From assembly GCF_003044445.1 (NCBI RefSeq), contig NZ_POWX01000030.1:1-14953 (forward strand): a stretch of 14,953 nucleotides of DNA. Direction: 5' to 3'. The position numbers were made by a program, and so were the translations under genes. The notes beneath the pieces are model-generated. The model was not told the DNA's origin. It ran no database searches and was given only the letters and a program-made list of their open reading frames with translations. Source of the DNA: Neisseria mucosa (GTDB taxonomy: Bacteria; Pseudomonadota; Gammaproteobacteria; Burkholderiales; Neisseriaceae). Positions 7,154-13,439 of the stretch are shown one piece after another (position 1 is the stretch's first letter; each line of letters starts with the position of its first letter).

Positions 7154-9091
7154 ATGAGCTTAATCGAATGTAAAAACATCAACCGCTACTTCGGCAGCGG
7201 CGCGAACCGCGTTCATGTGTTGAAAGATGTCAGCCTGTCGATAGAAAAGGGCGATTTCGTCGCCATCATCGGGCAGTCCGGTTCGGGCAAATCCACGCTG
7301 ATGAACATCCTCGGCTGCTTGGATAGCGCGACTTCGGGTTCGTATCAAATCGACGGCATCGAAACCGCCAAAATGGAGCCGGACGAACTGGCGGCATTGC
7401 GGCGCGAACGCTTCGGCTTTATTTTCCAACGCTACAACCTTTTGGGTTCGCTGACGGCGCGGGACAACGTCGCCCTGCCTGCCGTGTATATGGGCATGGG
7501 CGGCAAAGAGCGTTCGACGCGCGCGGAGAAACTGTTGCAGGATTTGGGTTTGGAAGGCAAAGAGGGCAACAAACCCAGCGAGCTTTCCGGTGGTCAGCAG
7601 CAGCGCGTCTCCATCGCCCGCGCCCTGATGAACGGCGGCGAAATCATCTTCGCCGACGAACCGACCGGCGCGCTCGATACCGCCAGCGGCAAAAATGTGA
7701 TCGAAATCATCCAAAAGCTGCATAAAGAAGGGCATACCGTGATTATGGTTACGCACGATCCCGGTATCGCCGCCATCGCCAACCGCATCATCGAAATCCG
7801 CGACGGCGAAATCATCTCCGACAGTTCAAAAAATCCCGAAATCCCCGAAAGTAAAATAGAACGCATCAAAGAAAAATCTTCGTGGCTGTTTTATTACGAC
7901 CAATTCGTCGAAGCCTTCAAAATGTCGGTGCAGGCGATTATGGCGCACAAAATGCGCTCGCTCCTGACCATGCTCGGCATCATCATCGGCATCGCCTCGG
8001 TCGTGTCCGTCGTCGCTTTGGGCAACGGTTCTGAGAAAAAAATCCTCGCAGACATCAGCGCGATGGGGACGAACACCATCAGCATCTTCCCCGGGCGCGG
8101 TTTCGGCGACAGGCGCAGCGGCAGGATTAAAACCCTGACCATTGACGACGCCAAAGTCATCGCCAAGCAAAGCTACGTCGCTTCCGCCACGCCGCAGACG
8201 ACCTCCGGCGGCACGCTGACTTACCGCAACACCGATTTGTCCGCCTCGCTTTACGGCGTGGGCGAACAATATTTCGACGTGCGCGGGTTGAAGCTGGAAT
8301 CGGGCCGCCTGTTTGACGAGGGCGATGTAAAAGAAGACGCGCAAGTCGTCGTGATCGACCAAAACACCAAAGAAAAACTCTTTGGCACAGACGTCAATCC
8401 CTTGGGCAAAACCGTCCTCTTCAACAAACGCCCGTTGACCGTCATCGGCGTGATGCAAAAAGAAGAAAACTCCTTCGGCAACGCCGACGTATTGATGCTC
8501 TGGTCGCCCTATACGACCGTGATGCACCAAATCACCGGCGAGAGCCACACCAACTCGATTACCGTCAAAATCAAAGACGACGCCAACACCCAAGTCGCTG
8601 AAAAAGGGCTGACCGAGCTGCTCAAAACGCGGCACGGTACGGAAGACTTTTTCATGAACAACAGCGACAGCATCAAGCAGATGGTTGAAAGCACCACCGG
8701 CACGATGAAGCTGCTGATTTCCTCCATCGCCTTGATTTCGTTGGTGGTCGGCGGCATCGGCGTGATGAACATCATGCTGGTGTCCGTAACCGAGCGCACC
8801 AAAGAAATCGGCGTGCGCATGGCGATTGGCGCGCGGCGCAACAACATCCTGCAACAATTCCTGATTGAAGCGGTCTTAATCTGTATTATCGGCGGCTTGG
8901 TCGGAGTAGGGCTGTCCACAGCCATCAGCCTCGTGTTCAACCAATTCGTTACCGAATTTCCGATGGAAATTTCCATCGGCTCTGTTATCGGTGCGGTTGT
9001 CTGTTCCACCGCCATCGGCGTAGCGTTCGGTTTTATGCCCGCCAACAAAGCCTCCAAGCTCAATCCGATTGATGCTTTGTCTAAGGATTAA
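7154..9091 (+). CDS. macB: MacB, ABC-type macrolide/peptide efflux permease-ATPase
   Basis: This 645-residue inner-membrane protein fuses an ATPase and a permease and drives efflux mechanotransmission with MacA. The ATPase domain has Walker A GQSGSGKS at 40-47, Q-loop Gln near 92, signature LSGGQQQR at 144-151, Walker B IIFADEP at 164-170 and H-loop His201. The first membrane helix is at about 267-290. A large periplasmic domain follows to about 515, then three C-terminal helices, including LLISSIALISLVVGGIGVMN and the coupling motif TERTKEIGVRMAIGARRNNI, ending in LNPIDALSKD. This is the complete MacB topology and normal length. It lies downstream of macA in the same orientation. Several transport substrates are possible; macrolides are known in gonococci. 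Confidence 0.96.
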   Translation: MSLIECKNINRYFGSGANRVHVLKDVSLSIEKGDFVAIIGQSGSGKSTLMNILGCLDSATSGSYQIDGIETAKMEPDELAALRRERFGFIFQRYNLLGSLTARDNVALPAVYMGMGGKERSTRAEKLLQDLGLEGKEGNKPSELSGGQQQRVSIARALMNGGEIIFADEPTGALDTASGKNVIEIIQKLHKEGHTVIMVTHDPGIAAIANRIIEIRDGEIISDSSKNPEIPESKIERIKEKSSWLFYYDQFVEAFKMSVQAIMAHKMRSLLTMLGIIIGIASVVSVVALGNGSEKKILADISAMGTNTISIFPGRGFGDRRSGRIKTLTIDDAKVIAKQSYVASATPQTTSGGTLTYRNTDLSASLYGVGEQYFDVRGLKLESGRLFDEGDVKEDAQVVVIDQNTKEKLFGTDVNPLGKTVLFNKRPLTVIGVMQKEENSFGNADVLMLWSPYTTVMHQITGESHTNSITVKIKDDANTQVAEKGLTELLKTRHGTEDFFMNNSDSIKQMVESTTGTMKLLISSIALISLVVGGIGVMNIMLVSVTERTKEIGVRMAIGARRNNILQQFLIEAVLICIIGGLVGVGLSTAISLVFNQFVTEFPMEISIGSVIGAVVCSTAIGVAFGFMPANKASKLNPIDALSKD

Positions 9092-9132
9092 GTTTTCAGA
9101 CGACCTCCAAACCCAAAAGGTCGTCTGAAAAC
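9092..9132 (+). terminator. Inverted DUS hairpin after macB
   Basis: GTTTTCAGACGACCT (9092-9106) and AGGTCGTCTGAAAAC (9118-9132) form a perfect 15-bp stem with an 11-base loop starting right after the macB TAA. No T run follows on either strand, so termination may be partial and read-through into the next gene is possible. Confidence 0.6.
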
Positions 9133-9182
9133 CCCGTTTGGCTATTGTCATCACAATGAACATACACACCGAGGAAAACCGA

Positions 9183-9857
9183 ATGATTACCCTGCATGTA
9201 TTGGCACAGTCCCGCGCCCTGCGCATCGTCTGGCTGCTCGAACTTATCGGCGCACCGTATCAAATCAAAACCTACACGCGCCATCCCGAAACCCTGCTCG
9301 CTCCCGACGAACTCAAAGCCGTACACCCGCTGGGCAAATCCCCCGTTATCGACGACGACGGATTCGTGCTCAACGAAAGCGGCGCGATTACCGACTACCT
9401 GATTCAAACCTACGGCGGCGGACGCTTCATGCCCGAACGCGGCAGCCAAGATTACTGGCATTACCAACGCTGGCTGCACTATGCCGAAGGTTCGCTGATG
9501 CCCTTGCTTTTGCTCGGGCTGGTGTTCCGCAAAATAGAAAATGCCCCTATGCCGTTTTTCGTCAAACCCGTTGCACGCAAAATCAGCGGCAACGTCAAAA
9601 ACGGCTTTATCGAACCGCAAGCCGCCTTGCATCTTGCCTACGTCGAAAACGAATTAAACGGCAAAGACTGGCTGGTCGACAACCGGCTAAGCGGCGCCGA
9701 CATCATGATGAGTTACCCGCTGCAAGCCGCCGCCGACCGCTTCGGATTGGCGGACTATTCCAACATCCGCGCCTATTTGCAGCGCATTGAAAAAGACCCC
9801 GCCTATCAAACGGCGGTACAGAAAGCAGGCGGCCCGCTGCTGCGTTTGGATAAATAA
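9183..9857 (+). CDS. Glutathione S-transferase-like protein
   Basis: This 224-residue cytosolic protein has the two-domain GST plan. A thioredoxin-like N-domain (about 1-80) contains the cis-proline segment GKSPVI (51-56) and the glutathione gamma-glutamyl-binding motif NESGAI (64-69). An all-helical C-domain follows, with LSGADIMMSYPLQAA as the conserved N-capping/hydrophobic staple region. No catalytic Cys is seen at the N-terminus; Ser10 in LAQSRALR is the likely thiol-activating residue. The start at 9183 is preferred over the in-frame ATG at 9138 because GAGGA (9171-9175) sits 7 bases upstream and the product then begins at the usual first strand (MITLHVL). The stop overlaps a DUS (9857-9868). 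Substrate unknown; it lies between macB and the DUF1877 gene. Confidence 0.9.
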   Translation: MITLHVLAQSRALRIVWLLELIGAPYQIKTYTRHPETLLAPDELKAVHPLGKSPVIDDDGFVLNESGAITDYLIQTYGGGRFMPERGSQDYWHYQRWLHYAEGSLMPLLLLGLVFRKIENAPMPFFVKPVARKISGNVKNGFIEPQAALHLAYVENELNGKDWLVDNRLSGADIMMSYPLQAAADRFGLADYSNIRAYLQRIEKDPAYQTAVQKAGGPLLRLDK

Positions 9858-9877
9858 GGTCGTCTGAAAAAGCAAAA

Positions 9878-9895
9878 GTCGGGTCAGAACCCGAC
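9878..9895 (+). terminator. Small hairpin after the GST gene
   Basis: GTCGGGT (9878-9884) and ACCCGAC (9889-9895) make a 7-bp G+C-rich stem with a CAGA loop, 21 bases past the GST stop. There is no T run after it, so it could be a weak terminator or RNA-stability hairpin. Confidence 0.4.
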
Positions 9896-9964
9896 GCAAT
9901 ACCGAACACACGATTCACACAATACATTGCGAAAACAGCCCGAGCGTCGTCCGAATCCGCAACA

Positions 9965-10032
9965 TATAGTAGATTAACTAAATCAGGACAAGGCGAGGCA
10001 ACGCCGTACTGGTTTAAAGTTAATCCACTATA
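9965..10032. repeat. Correia repeat element, highly deleted form, 68 bp
   Basis: The inverted ends TATAGTAGATTAAC and TTAATCCACTATA enclose only CAGGACAAGGCGAGGCAACG and GTACTGGTTTAAAG. Compared with the 156-bp copy, one of the two AAGGCGA repeats (4013-4019 and 4100-4106 there) and everything between them is missing. A deletion by direct-repeat recombination explains this exactly. It lies 56 bases upstream of the DUF1877 start and directly abuts a DUS at 10034. Confidence 0.92.
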
Positions 10033-10087
10033 TTTCAGACGACCCCTCCCGAAACAGGCATCTCAAGCCTTCAATACAAGGAAACCT

Positions 10088-10564
10088 ATGGACGTTTACG
10101 CAAAATACGCCGCCTACCCGCAAAGCGGCATCGAACAAATCAAAACTTCCTCCGGCACCCCCGCCGCCGTATCAGAATGCAGCGCAGGCAAACTATGGGA
10201 CGCGCTGCATTTCGTCCTGACCGGCAAAGGCTCGGACGATGCCGACGCGGCAAACCCGTTGAGCAAAGCCATGATTGGCAACATCCTGCGGCAGGACGAA
10301 GAAGCGGGCGAACACACCGGCTGGATCGACGATACCGAAACCGCCGAAGTAGCCCAAGCCCTGAACCAAGCTGACTTCGCCGCGCTGCTCGACGGTAAAG
10401 CCGCAGCAGATTTTCAAAACAACCAAATCTACCCCGATATTTGGGGCGATGAAAAAGCATTTGCCGAAACCCGCGCGGAATTGGCGCAGCGGTTTAAAGA
10501 ACTCGCCGCGTTCTACCAAGCCGCCGCCGAACAGCATTGCGGCGTCGTGGTCAGGATTTCATGA
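10088..10564 (+). CDS. DUF1877 (YfbM-like) family protein
   Basis: This 158-residue soluble protein of unknown biochemical function has the DUF1877 pattern. KLWDALHFVLTG in the first third is followed by a short acidic stretch and NPLSKAMIGN. The C-terminal part has YPDIWGDEKAF followed by a helix (ELAQRFKELAAFYQAAAEQ) and the final strand GVVVRIS. No signal peptide or membrane segment is visible. AAGGA (10078-10082) is 5 bases before the ATG at 10088, supporting the start. It follows a deleted CREE and a DUS and is followed by an inverted DUS pair. DUF1877 members are often found beside unrelated genes, so its location between the efflux genes may be incidental. Confidence 0.88.
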   Translation: MDVYAKYAAYPQSGIEQIKTSSGTPAAVSECSAGKLWDALHFVLTGKGSDDADAANPLSKAMIGNILRQDEEAGEHTGWIDDTETAEVAQALNQADFAALLDGKAAADFQNNQIYPDIWGDEKAFAETRAELAQRFKELAAFYQAAAEQHCGVVVRIS

Positions 10565-10565
10565 T

Positions 10566-10603
10566 TTCAGACGACCTGTTTGAGTGGGAAGAGGTCGTCT
10601 GAA
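10566..10603 (+). terminator. Inverted DUS pair after the DUF1877 gene
   Basis: TTCAGACGACCT (10566-10577) and AGGTCGTCTGAA (10592-10603) form a 12-bp stem with a 14-base loop starting one base after the stop codon. A run of A rather than T follows on the plus strand, so it is a hairpin with uncertain terminator strength. Confidence 0.55.
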
Positions 10604-10611
10604 AAAAGTAA

Positions 10612-10716
10612 GTCGGATACTTGTATCCGACATAAATTCAAATAAGAAATGGCTTCGTCGTTATTACTGCGCAGGCGGGAATGACGGCGGCGAAAGTAGC
10701 GCGGGCTTCGCCCGCG
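10612..10716. repeat. Cluster of palindrome, dRS3-like repeat and GC hairpin
   Basis: Three elements stand in a row in the 213-bp gap before the Cdd1 gene. A palindrome, GTCGGATAC-TT-GTATCCGAC, is at 10612-10631. A dRS3-like 20-mer (ATTACT...GGGAAT with GCGCAGGCGG inside) is at 10663-10682. A perfect 7-bp hairpin, CGCGGGC-TTC-GCCCGCG, is at 10700-10716. A degenerate DUS, TTCAGGCGGCCT, follows at 10747-10758. There is no credible gene in this gap. Confidence 0.6.
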
Positions 10717-10777
10717 AAAACAAGTTGATACATCCGATTGTAGGTTTTCAGGCGGCCTTCAAAACAAAGGGTAAAAC

Positions 10778-11068
10778 ATGAACCCCGACAAAGTACAACG
10801 AAGCAAGCTGAATACATTGACCGACCTGCCCAATGTCGGCAAAGCCGTGGCGGAGGATTTGGCTTTGCTCGGCATCACGCAGTCGCAGGATTTGGCGGGG
10901 CAGGACGCTTACGAAATGTACGACCGCCTGTGCAGCCTGACCGCAACCCGACACGATCCCTGCATGATCGATATTTTCCTGTCGCTGGTTGATTTTATGC
11001 AGGGGAACGAACCGAAGCCGTGGTGGCAGTTTACGGAACAGCGAAAAGCGTTTTTAGCCGATAAATAA
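10778..11068 (+). CDS. Cdd1-family ('pathogenicity locus') helix-hairpin-helix protein
   Basis: This 96-residue cytosolic protein contains a helix-hairpin-helix motif, LTDLPNVGKAVAEDLALLGI (about residues 13-32). It is followed by the family pattern DLAGQDAYEMYDRLC, RHDPCMIDIFLSLVDFM and KPWWQFTEQRKAF. That order is characteristic of the Cdd1 family (Pfam 'pathogenicity locus'), whose members are small predicted nucleic-acid-binding proteins of unknown function. The length is complete. AAGGG about 8 bases before the ATG at 10778 supports the start. It is flanked by a degenerate DUS upstream and an inverted DUS pair downstream, and lies on the same strand as macAB and the outer-membrane factor gene. 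Confidence 0.88.
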   Translation: MNPDKVQRSKLNTLTDLPNVGKAVAEDLALLGITQSQDLAGQDAYEMYDRLCSLTATRHDPCMIDIFLSLVDFMQGNEPKPWWQFTEQRKAFLADK

Positions 11069-11086
11069 ACGCAGCCGATGAGATTG

Positions 11087-11121
11087 TTCAGACGACCTCG
11101 CTACCTTTCAGGTCGTCTGAA
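11087..11121 (+). terminator. Inverted DUS pair after the Cdd1-family gene
   Basis: TTCAGACGACCT (11087-11098) and AGGTCGTCTGAA (11110-11121) form a 12-bp stem with an 11-base loop, 19 bases past the stop and 22 bases before the outer-membrane factor start. With no T run it may only attenuate transcription into that gene. Confidence 0.55.
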
Positions 11122-11143
11122 ACCTTAAACCGAAAGACACAAC

Positions 11144-12526
11144 ATGCAGACAAAACCTTTTTTTCAGACGGCCTTATCCCTGTCGCTCGCCCTTTCCTTA
11201 AGCGCGTGCGCCGTCCACAGCACCGACAAAAACCTCACGCTCGAATCGACAGGGCAGGTGATGAGTGCGGCGGAAACCGCCGAACGCTACGACGTGAACG
11301 GCAATTGGTGGGAAATCTATCAAAGCCGGCAGCTCAACGCCCTGATGGCACAGGCTTTGGAAAACAATATCGATTTGAAACAGGCGGCCATCAGCGTCAA
11401 TAAAGCCCTGTATCAGGCGAATATTTTGGGGGCGGATTTGGTGCCGTCGTTCAGCGGCTCGTTGAGTGCGTCCACATCCAAAAACCTGAAAACCGGCAGC
11501 CACGGCAACACCTTCAGCAGCCAGCTCGGCTTGAGTTACGAATTGGATTTGTGGCGCAAACTCAGTGCCACCGCCGACGCGCAAGTATGGGAATACCAAG
11601 CTACACAGCAGGATATGGCAAACACGCGCCTGACTTTGATCAACAATGTCGCCGACGCCTATTTCAATATCGCCTACCTCAACGAAGCCATTGAATTGTC
11701 GCAAAAATCCCTCAAACAATATCAGGAAATCAACCGCATTGCCGATGCCAAGTTCCGCTACGGCAGAGCCGATTCCAGCCAGCCGACGCAGGCGAAACAA
11801 TCGCTGTTGAGCGCGCAAAACAACCTGATTTCCCTGAAAAACAGCCTCGACACGCAAAAACAGGTTTTACGCAACCTGCTCAACCTCAAACCGAACGAAG
11901 CCATCGCCGCCGACCCCGCGCAATACCGACTGCTGTCCGTCAAAGGCGTGAACCTCGACGTACCGATTACCGTGTTGGCAAACCGCCCCGACCTGCGCGC
12001 CGCCGAATACCGCCTGCAATCCTCGCTCCAATCCGTCGAAGCGCAAAAACGCAGTTGGTATCCCTCGATTACCTTGGGCGCAAGCTTGAGCACGTCGTCT
12101 GAAAAAGCCAAAAGCACGTTTAATATCCCGCTCTTGGGCGGCTCCGCCACCATCAACCTGCCGTTCCTCAACTGGCAGACCATGAAGTGGAAAGACAAAA
12201 CCGCCCAAGCCAATTTCGACAGCGCCAAACTCAACTTTGAAAAAGCCCTGACCACCGCGCTGAACGAAGTCAATACCAACTACCTCGCCTACCAAAACGC
12301 CCAAGCCGCGCTCAACAACCAAGAGCAGCGTTACGCCTTGGACAAGAAAAACAGCCGCTACTACCAAGTGCGTTACCAACACGGCAAAAACGAGCTGAAA
12401 TATTGGCTGGAAGCGTTGAGTACGGAATACGGCTCCGCCCAAAACGTGCTGAACCAGCGGTACGAAACGCTGAAATACGAAAACATGGTGTATAAAGCGA
12501 TGGCGGGACGTTATACGCCGAAGTAG
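11144..12526 (+). CDS. NodT/TolC-type outer-membrane efflux lipoprotein
   Basis: This 460-residue RND/MacAB-type outer-membrane factor forms a trimeric channel-tunnel through the outer membrane and periplasm. It has a lipoprotein signal: MQTK, then a hydrophobic core, then lipobox LSAC with the acylated Cys at residue 22. Two repeated OEP domains follow (about 60-250 and 265-455). The typical motifs NWWEIYQSRQLNALMAQAL, TLINNVADAYFNIAYLNEAI, the mid-protein VLANRPDLRAAEYRLQS and SWYPSITLGASLS are all present. A DUS-like sequence (11163-11174, AGGCCGTCTGAA form) encodes part of the signal peptide, and another DUS is at 12094-12103. It lies about 2 kb downstream of macB, same strand, and is a good candidate partner for MacAB. 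It is not MtrE by locus, and no mtrCD is seen. Confidence 0.93.
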   Translation: MQTKPFFQTALSLSLALSLSACAVHSTDKNLTLESTGQVMSAAETAERYDVNGNWWEIYQSRQLNALMAQALENNIDLKQAAISVNKALYQANILGADLVPSFSGSLSASTSKNLKTGSHGNTFSSQLGLSYELDLWRKLSATADAQVWEYQATQQDMANTRLTLINNVADAYFNIAYLNEAIELSQKSLKQYQEINRIADAKFRYGRADSSQPTQAKQSLLSAQNNLISLKNSLDTQKQVLRNLLNLKPNEAIAADPAQYRLLSVKGVNLDVPITVLANRPDLRAAEYRLQSSLQSVEAQKRSWYPSITLGASLSTSSEKAKSTFNIPLLGGSATINLPFLNWQTMKWKDKTAQANFDSAKLNFEKALTTALNEVNTNYLAYQNAQAALNNQEQRYALDKKNSRYYQVRYQHGKNELKYWLEALSTEYGSAQNVLNQRYETLKYENMVYKAMAGRYTPK

Positions 12527-12542
12527 GAATGAGCAATTTCAA

Positions 12543-12573
12543 AATGCCGCCTGAGAAATCAGACGGCATTTTT
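12543..12573 (+). terminator. DUS-type terminator after the outer-membrane factor gene
   Basis: AATGCCGCCTGA (12543-12554) and TCAGACGGCATT (12559-12570) form a 12-bp stem with one G-T type mismatch and a GAAA loop, followed by a run of five T (12569-12573). This is a strong intrinsic terminator. Its arms are of the ATGCC(G)TCTGAA type, unlike the AGGTCGTCTGAA dialect elsewhere in the window. Confidence 0.88.
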
Positions 12574-12866
12574 AATTTTGTTAATCAAATTAATCGAAGA
12601 TGATGTAGCCGGTTCTTTATTTAACTGACCTGATGCACAAGAAATACTTATCTTAAAACCCTGACAAATGGCTAAGTACGATTAGTGCTTTCTGATTGTT
12701 CTACACGCCACAAAGAACAGCAGTCTCAGCGGTTTTATTGGTGCTTTTTCAGGTGTTGTACCATGCACCAACAAAAGCACCGACATTTTTATGCCGATTC
12801 GGGTAGATTTGTGTAGATGGGAAAAGACGAAAAACGGGGAAAAATAAAATGTAATACTGAATGAAA
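12574..12866. other. Gene-free A+T-rich region at the edge of foreign DNA
   Basis: I see no credible gene in any frame. The stretch contains the GGTGC-motif cluster at 12738-12783, described separately. It has no DUS, and A+T content rises relative to the left side. It links the last native gene to the broken integrase and probably holds a junction of an old insertion. Confidence 0.6.
12738..12783. repeat. Cluster of TTGGTGC / GCACCAA motifs, possible integrase arm sites
   Basis: TTGGTGCTTTT (12738-12748), AGGTGTTG (12751-12758), GCACCAA (12765-12771) and AAAAGCACC (12773-12781) lie within 46 bp. They form nested inverted repeats and, read on the minus strand, two tandem GGTGC units. Short tandem motifs like these near integrase genes are often arm-type binding sites. 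That role is inferred from pattern and context. Confidence 0.45.
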
Positions 12867-13143
12867 TTATTTAGATACAAATGGTTGTATATAAGAGTAG
12901 GACGGAGATACAATCAAACGGCGGGCATTCTCGGCAGCGGCGCGGGCTTCTGCCAGTGATACGGTCGGATATTTGCCGATAGTCAGTGTTTTTTCTTTGC
13001 CGTCTATTACGGTATTTCAGGCGGAAAACTTTCCCGCCTGCTGGGGTAACTTCAAGATATAAGCCGCCGCCGTCAAACATCTTGGTCTTTTTACCTGTTT
13101 CGGCGGGCTTGGCGTTTTTGATTTGTCGGTCATTCAGCGGCAC
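12867..13143 (-). pseudogene. Truncated, frameshifted tyrosine-integrase N-terminus (DUF4102 type)
   Basis: The first 46 or so residues, MPLNDRQIKNAKPAETGKK through MFDGGGLYLEVTPAGGKVFR, are the N-terminal arm-binding domain of P4/prophage-type tyrosine recombinases. After LKYR the frame is lost. Removing one A in the stretch at 13005-13009 restores IDGKEKTLTIGKYPTVSLAE and then ARAAAENARR, a perfect continuation of the family. Homology ends near 12910, and the repaired frame stops at 12867-12869. About 77 of roughly 400 residues remain, and the catalytic domain (Arg...His-x-x-Arg...Tyr) is absent. The gene therefore cannot make a working integrase. It is a relic of an integrated element, pointing left with its upstream region at 13144-13520. 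Confidence 0.9.
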
Positions 13144-13146
13144 GGT

Positions 13147-13195
13147 GGGGGTATGTTTTAGGGGGTATTTTCAGATACCATGAATCATACCCCCT
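13147..13195. repeat. GGGGGTAT repeats upstream of the integrase relic
   Basis: GGGGGTAT occurs at 13147-13154 and AGGGGGTAT at 13160-13168; its complement ATACCCCCT is at 13187-13195, giving a 9-bp inverted repeat. Two more C-rich copies are at 13440-13460. They lie where arm-type sites for the integrase would be expected. The DNA repeats are clear; the binding role is inferred. Confidence 0.6.
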
Positions 13196-13329
13196 GATTT
13201 TGGTTGATTCAATTAGATTAAATTAGACGGCGTTATGTAGCCAAAAAGAAAACAATGGAATATAAAGAAGTCTGAAACCCTTGCATTTACAAGGATTAGT
13301 TAATGGCATTAGACGGGATTAAATGAAAA

Positions 13330-13358
13330 AAAAACGCTTAGAATTTCTAAGCGTTTTT
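13330..13358. terminator. Strong bidirectional intrinsic terminator
   Basis: A perfect 13-bp stem, AAAAACGCTTAGA (13330-13342) with TCTAAGCGTTTTT (13346-13358), has a 3-base loop. The stem ends in T runs on both strands, with nine A at 13326-13334. On the minus strand it lies just downstream of the tRNA-like 3' end at 13364-13385, the usual place for a tRNA terminator. Confidence 0.85.
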
Positions 13359-13363
13359 GTATG

Positions 13364-13385
13364 TTGGTGCGACGGAGAGACACAA
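13364..13385 (-). other. tRNA 3'-end-like fragment, possible attachment core
   Basis: On the minus strand the sequence reads TTTGTGTCTCTCCGTCGCACCA. It ends in a seven-base acceptor-like strand (CCGTCGC), A and CCA, followed by a terminator (13358-13330). The T-loop position has TTTGTGT instead of TTCGANT, and no tRNA body lies upstream, so this is not a functional tRNA. Tyrosine integrases often use tRNA 3' ends and leave such fragments. I infer an att core remnant. Confidence 0.45.
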
Positions 13386-13439
13386 ACAAAAGGATTAATA
13401 CATTGTTTTATATCATTAAAATAATCAAGAAATGAGGAT

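Larger units (their letters stand above)
33..12103. repeat. Dispersed DNA uptake sequences (DUS), AGGTCGTCTGAA dialect
   Basis: The 10-mer GTCGTCTGAA or its complement TTCAGACGAC begins at 33, 296, 322, 1241, 1505, 1906, 2114, 3446, 3895, 4226, 5036, 5062, 7070, 7106, 9095, 9120, 9859, 10034, 10566, 10594, 11087, 11112 and 12094. Most are preceded by AG. In Neisseria the DUS is bound by the minor pilin ComP and favours uptake of related DNA in transformation. The AGGTCGTCTGAA form is known from the mucosa/sicca group. Some copies are in coding sequence (1505, 2114, 3446, 12094). Others form inverted pairs after genes. None lies to the right of 12103 except the divergent pair at 12543-12573. 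Copies were counted by eye, so one or two may be missed. Confidence 0.95.

Noticed and set aside
7826..8857. Open frame of 343 codons on the minus strand
   Set aside because: Although long, it is antisense to macB. Its His- and Asp-rich translation is typical of mirror frames in G+C-rich genes.
10584..10781. Small open frame between the DUF1877 and Cdd1-family genes
   Set aside because: It runs through a DUS, a palindrome, a dRS3-like repeat and a GC hairpin. The content is repeat DNA, not a gene.
11867..12442. Open frame of 191 codons on the minus strand
   Set aside because: It is antisense to the outer-membrane factor gene, which has a lipobox and both OEP repeats.
13147..13195. Intrinsic terminator at the GGGGGTAT inverted repeat
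   Set aside because: The arms are 18 bases apart and no T run follows. The extra copies elsewhere suggest binding sites instead.
13364..13385. A functional tRNA gene
   Set aside because: Only a 3'-end-like fragment is present. The T-loop is not canonical, and no anticodon or D arm is found upstream on the minus strand.
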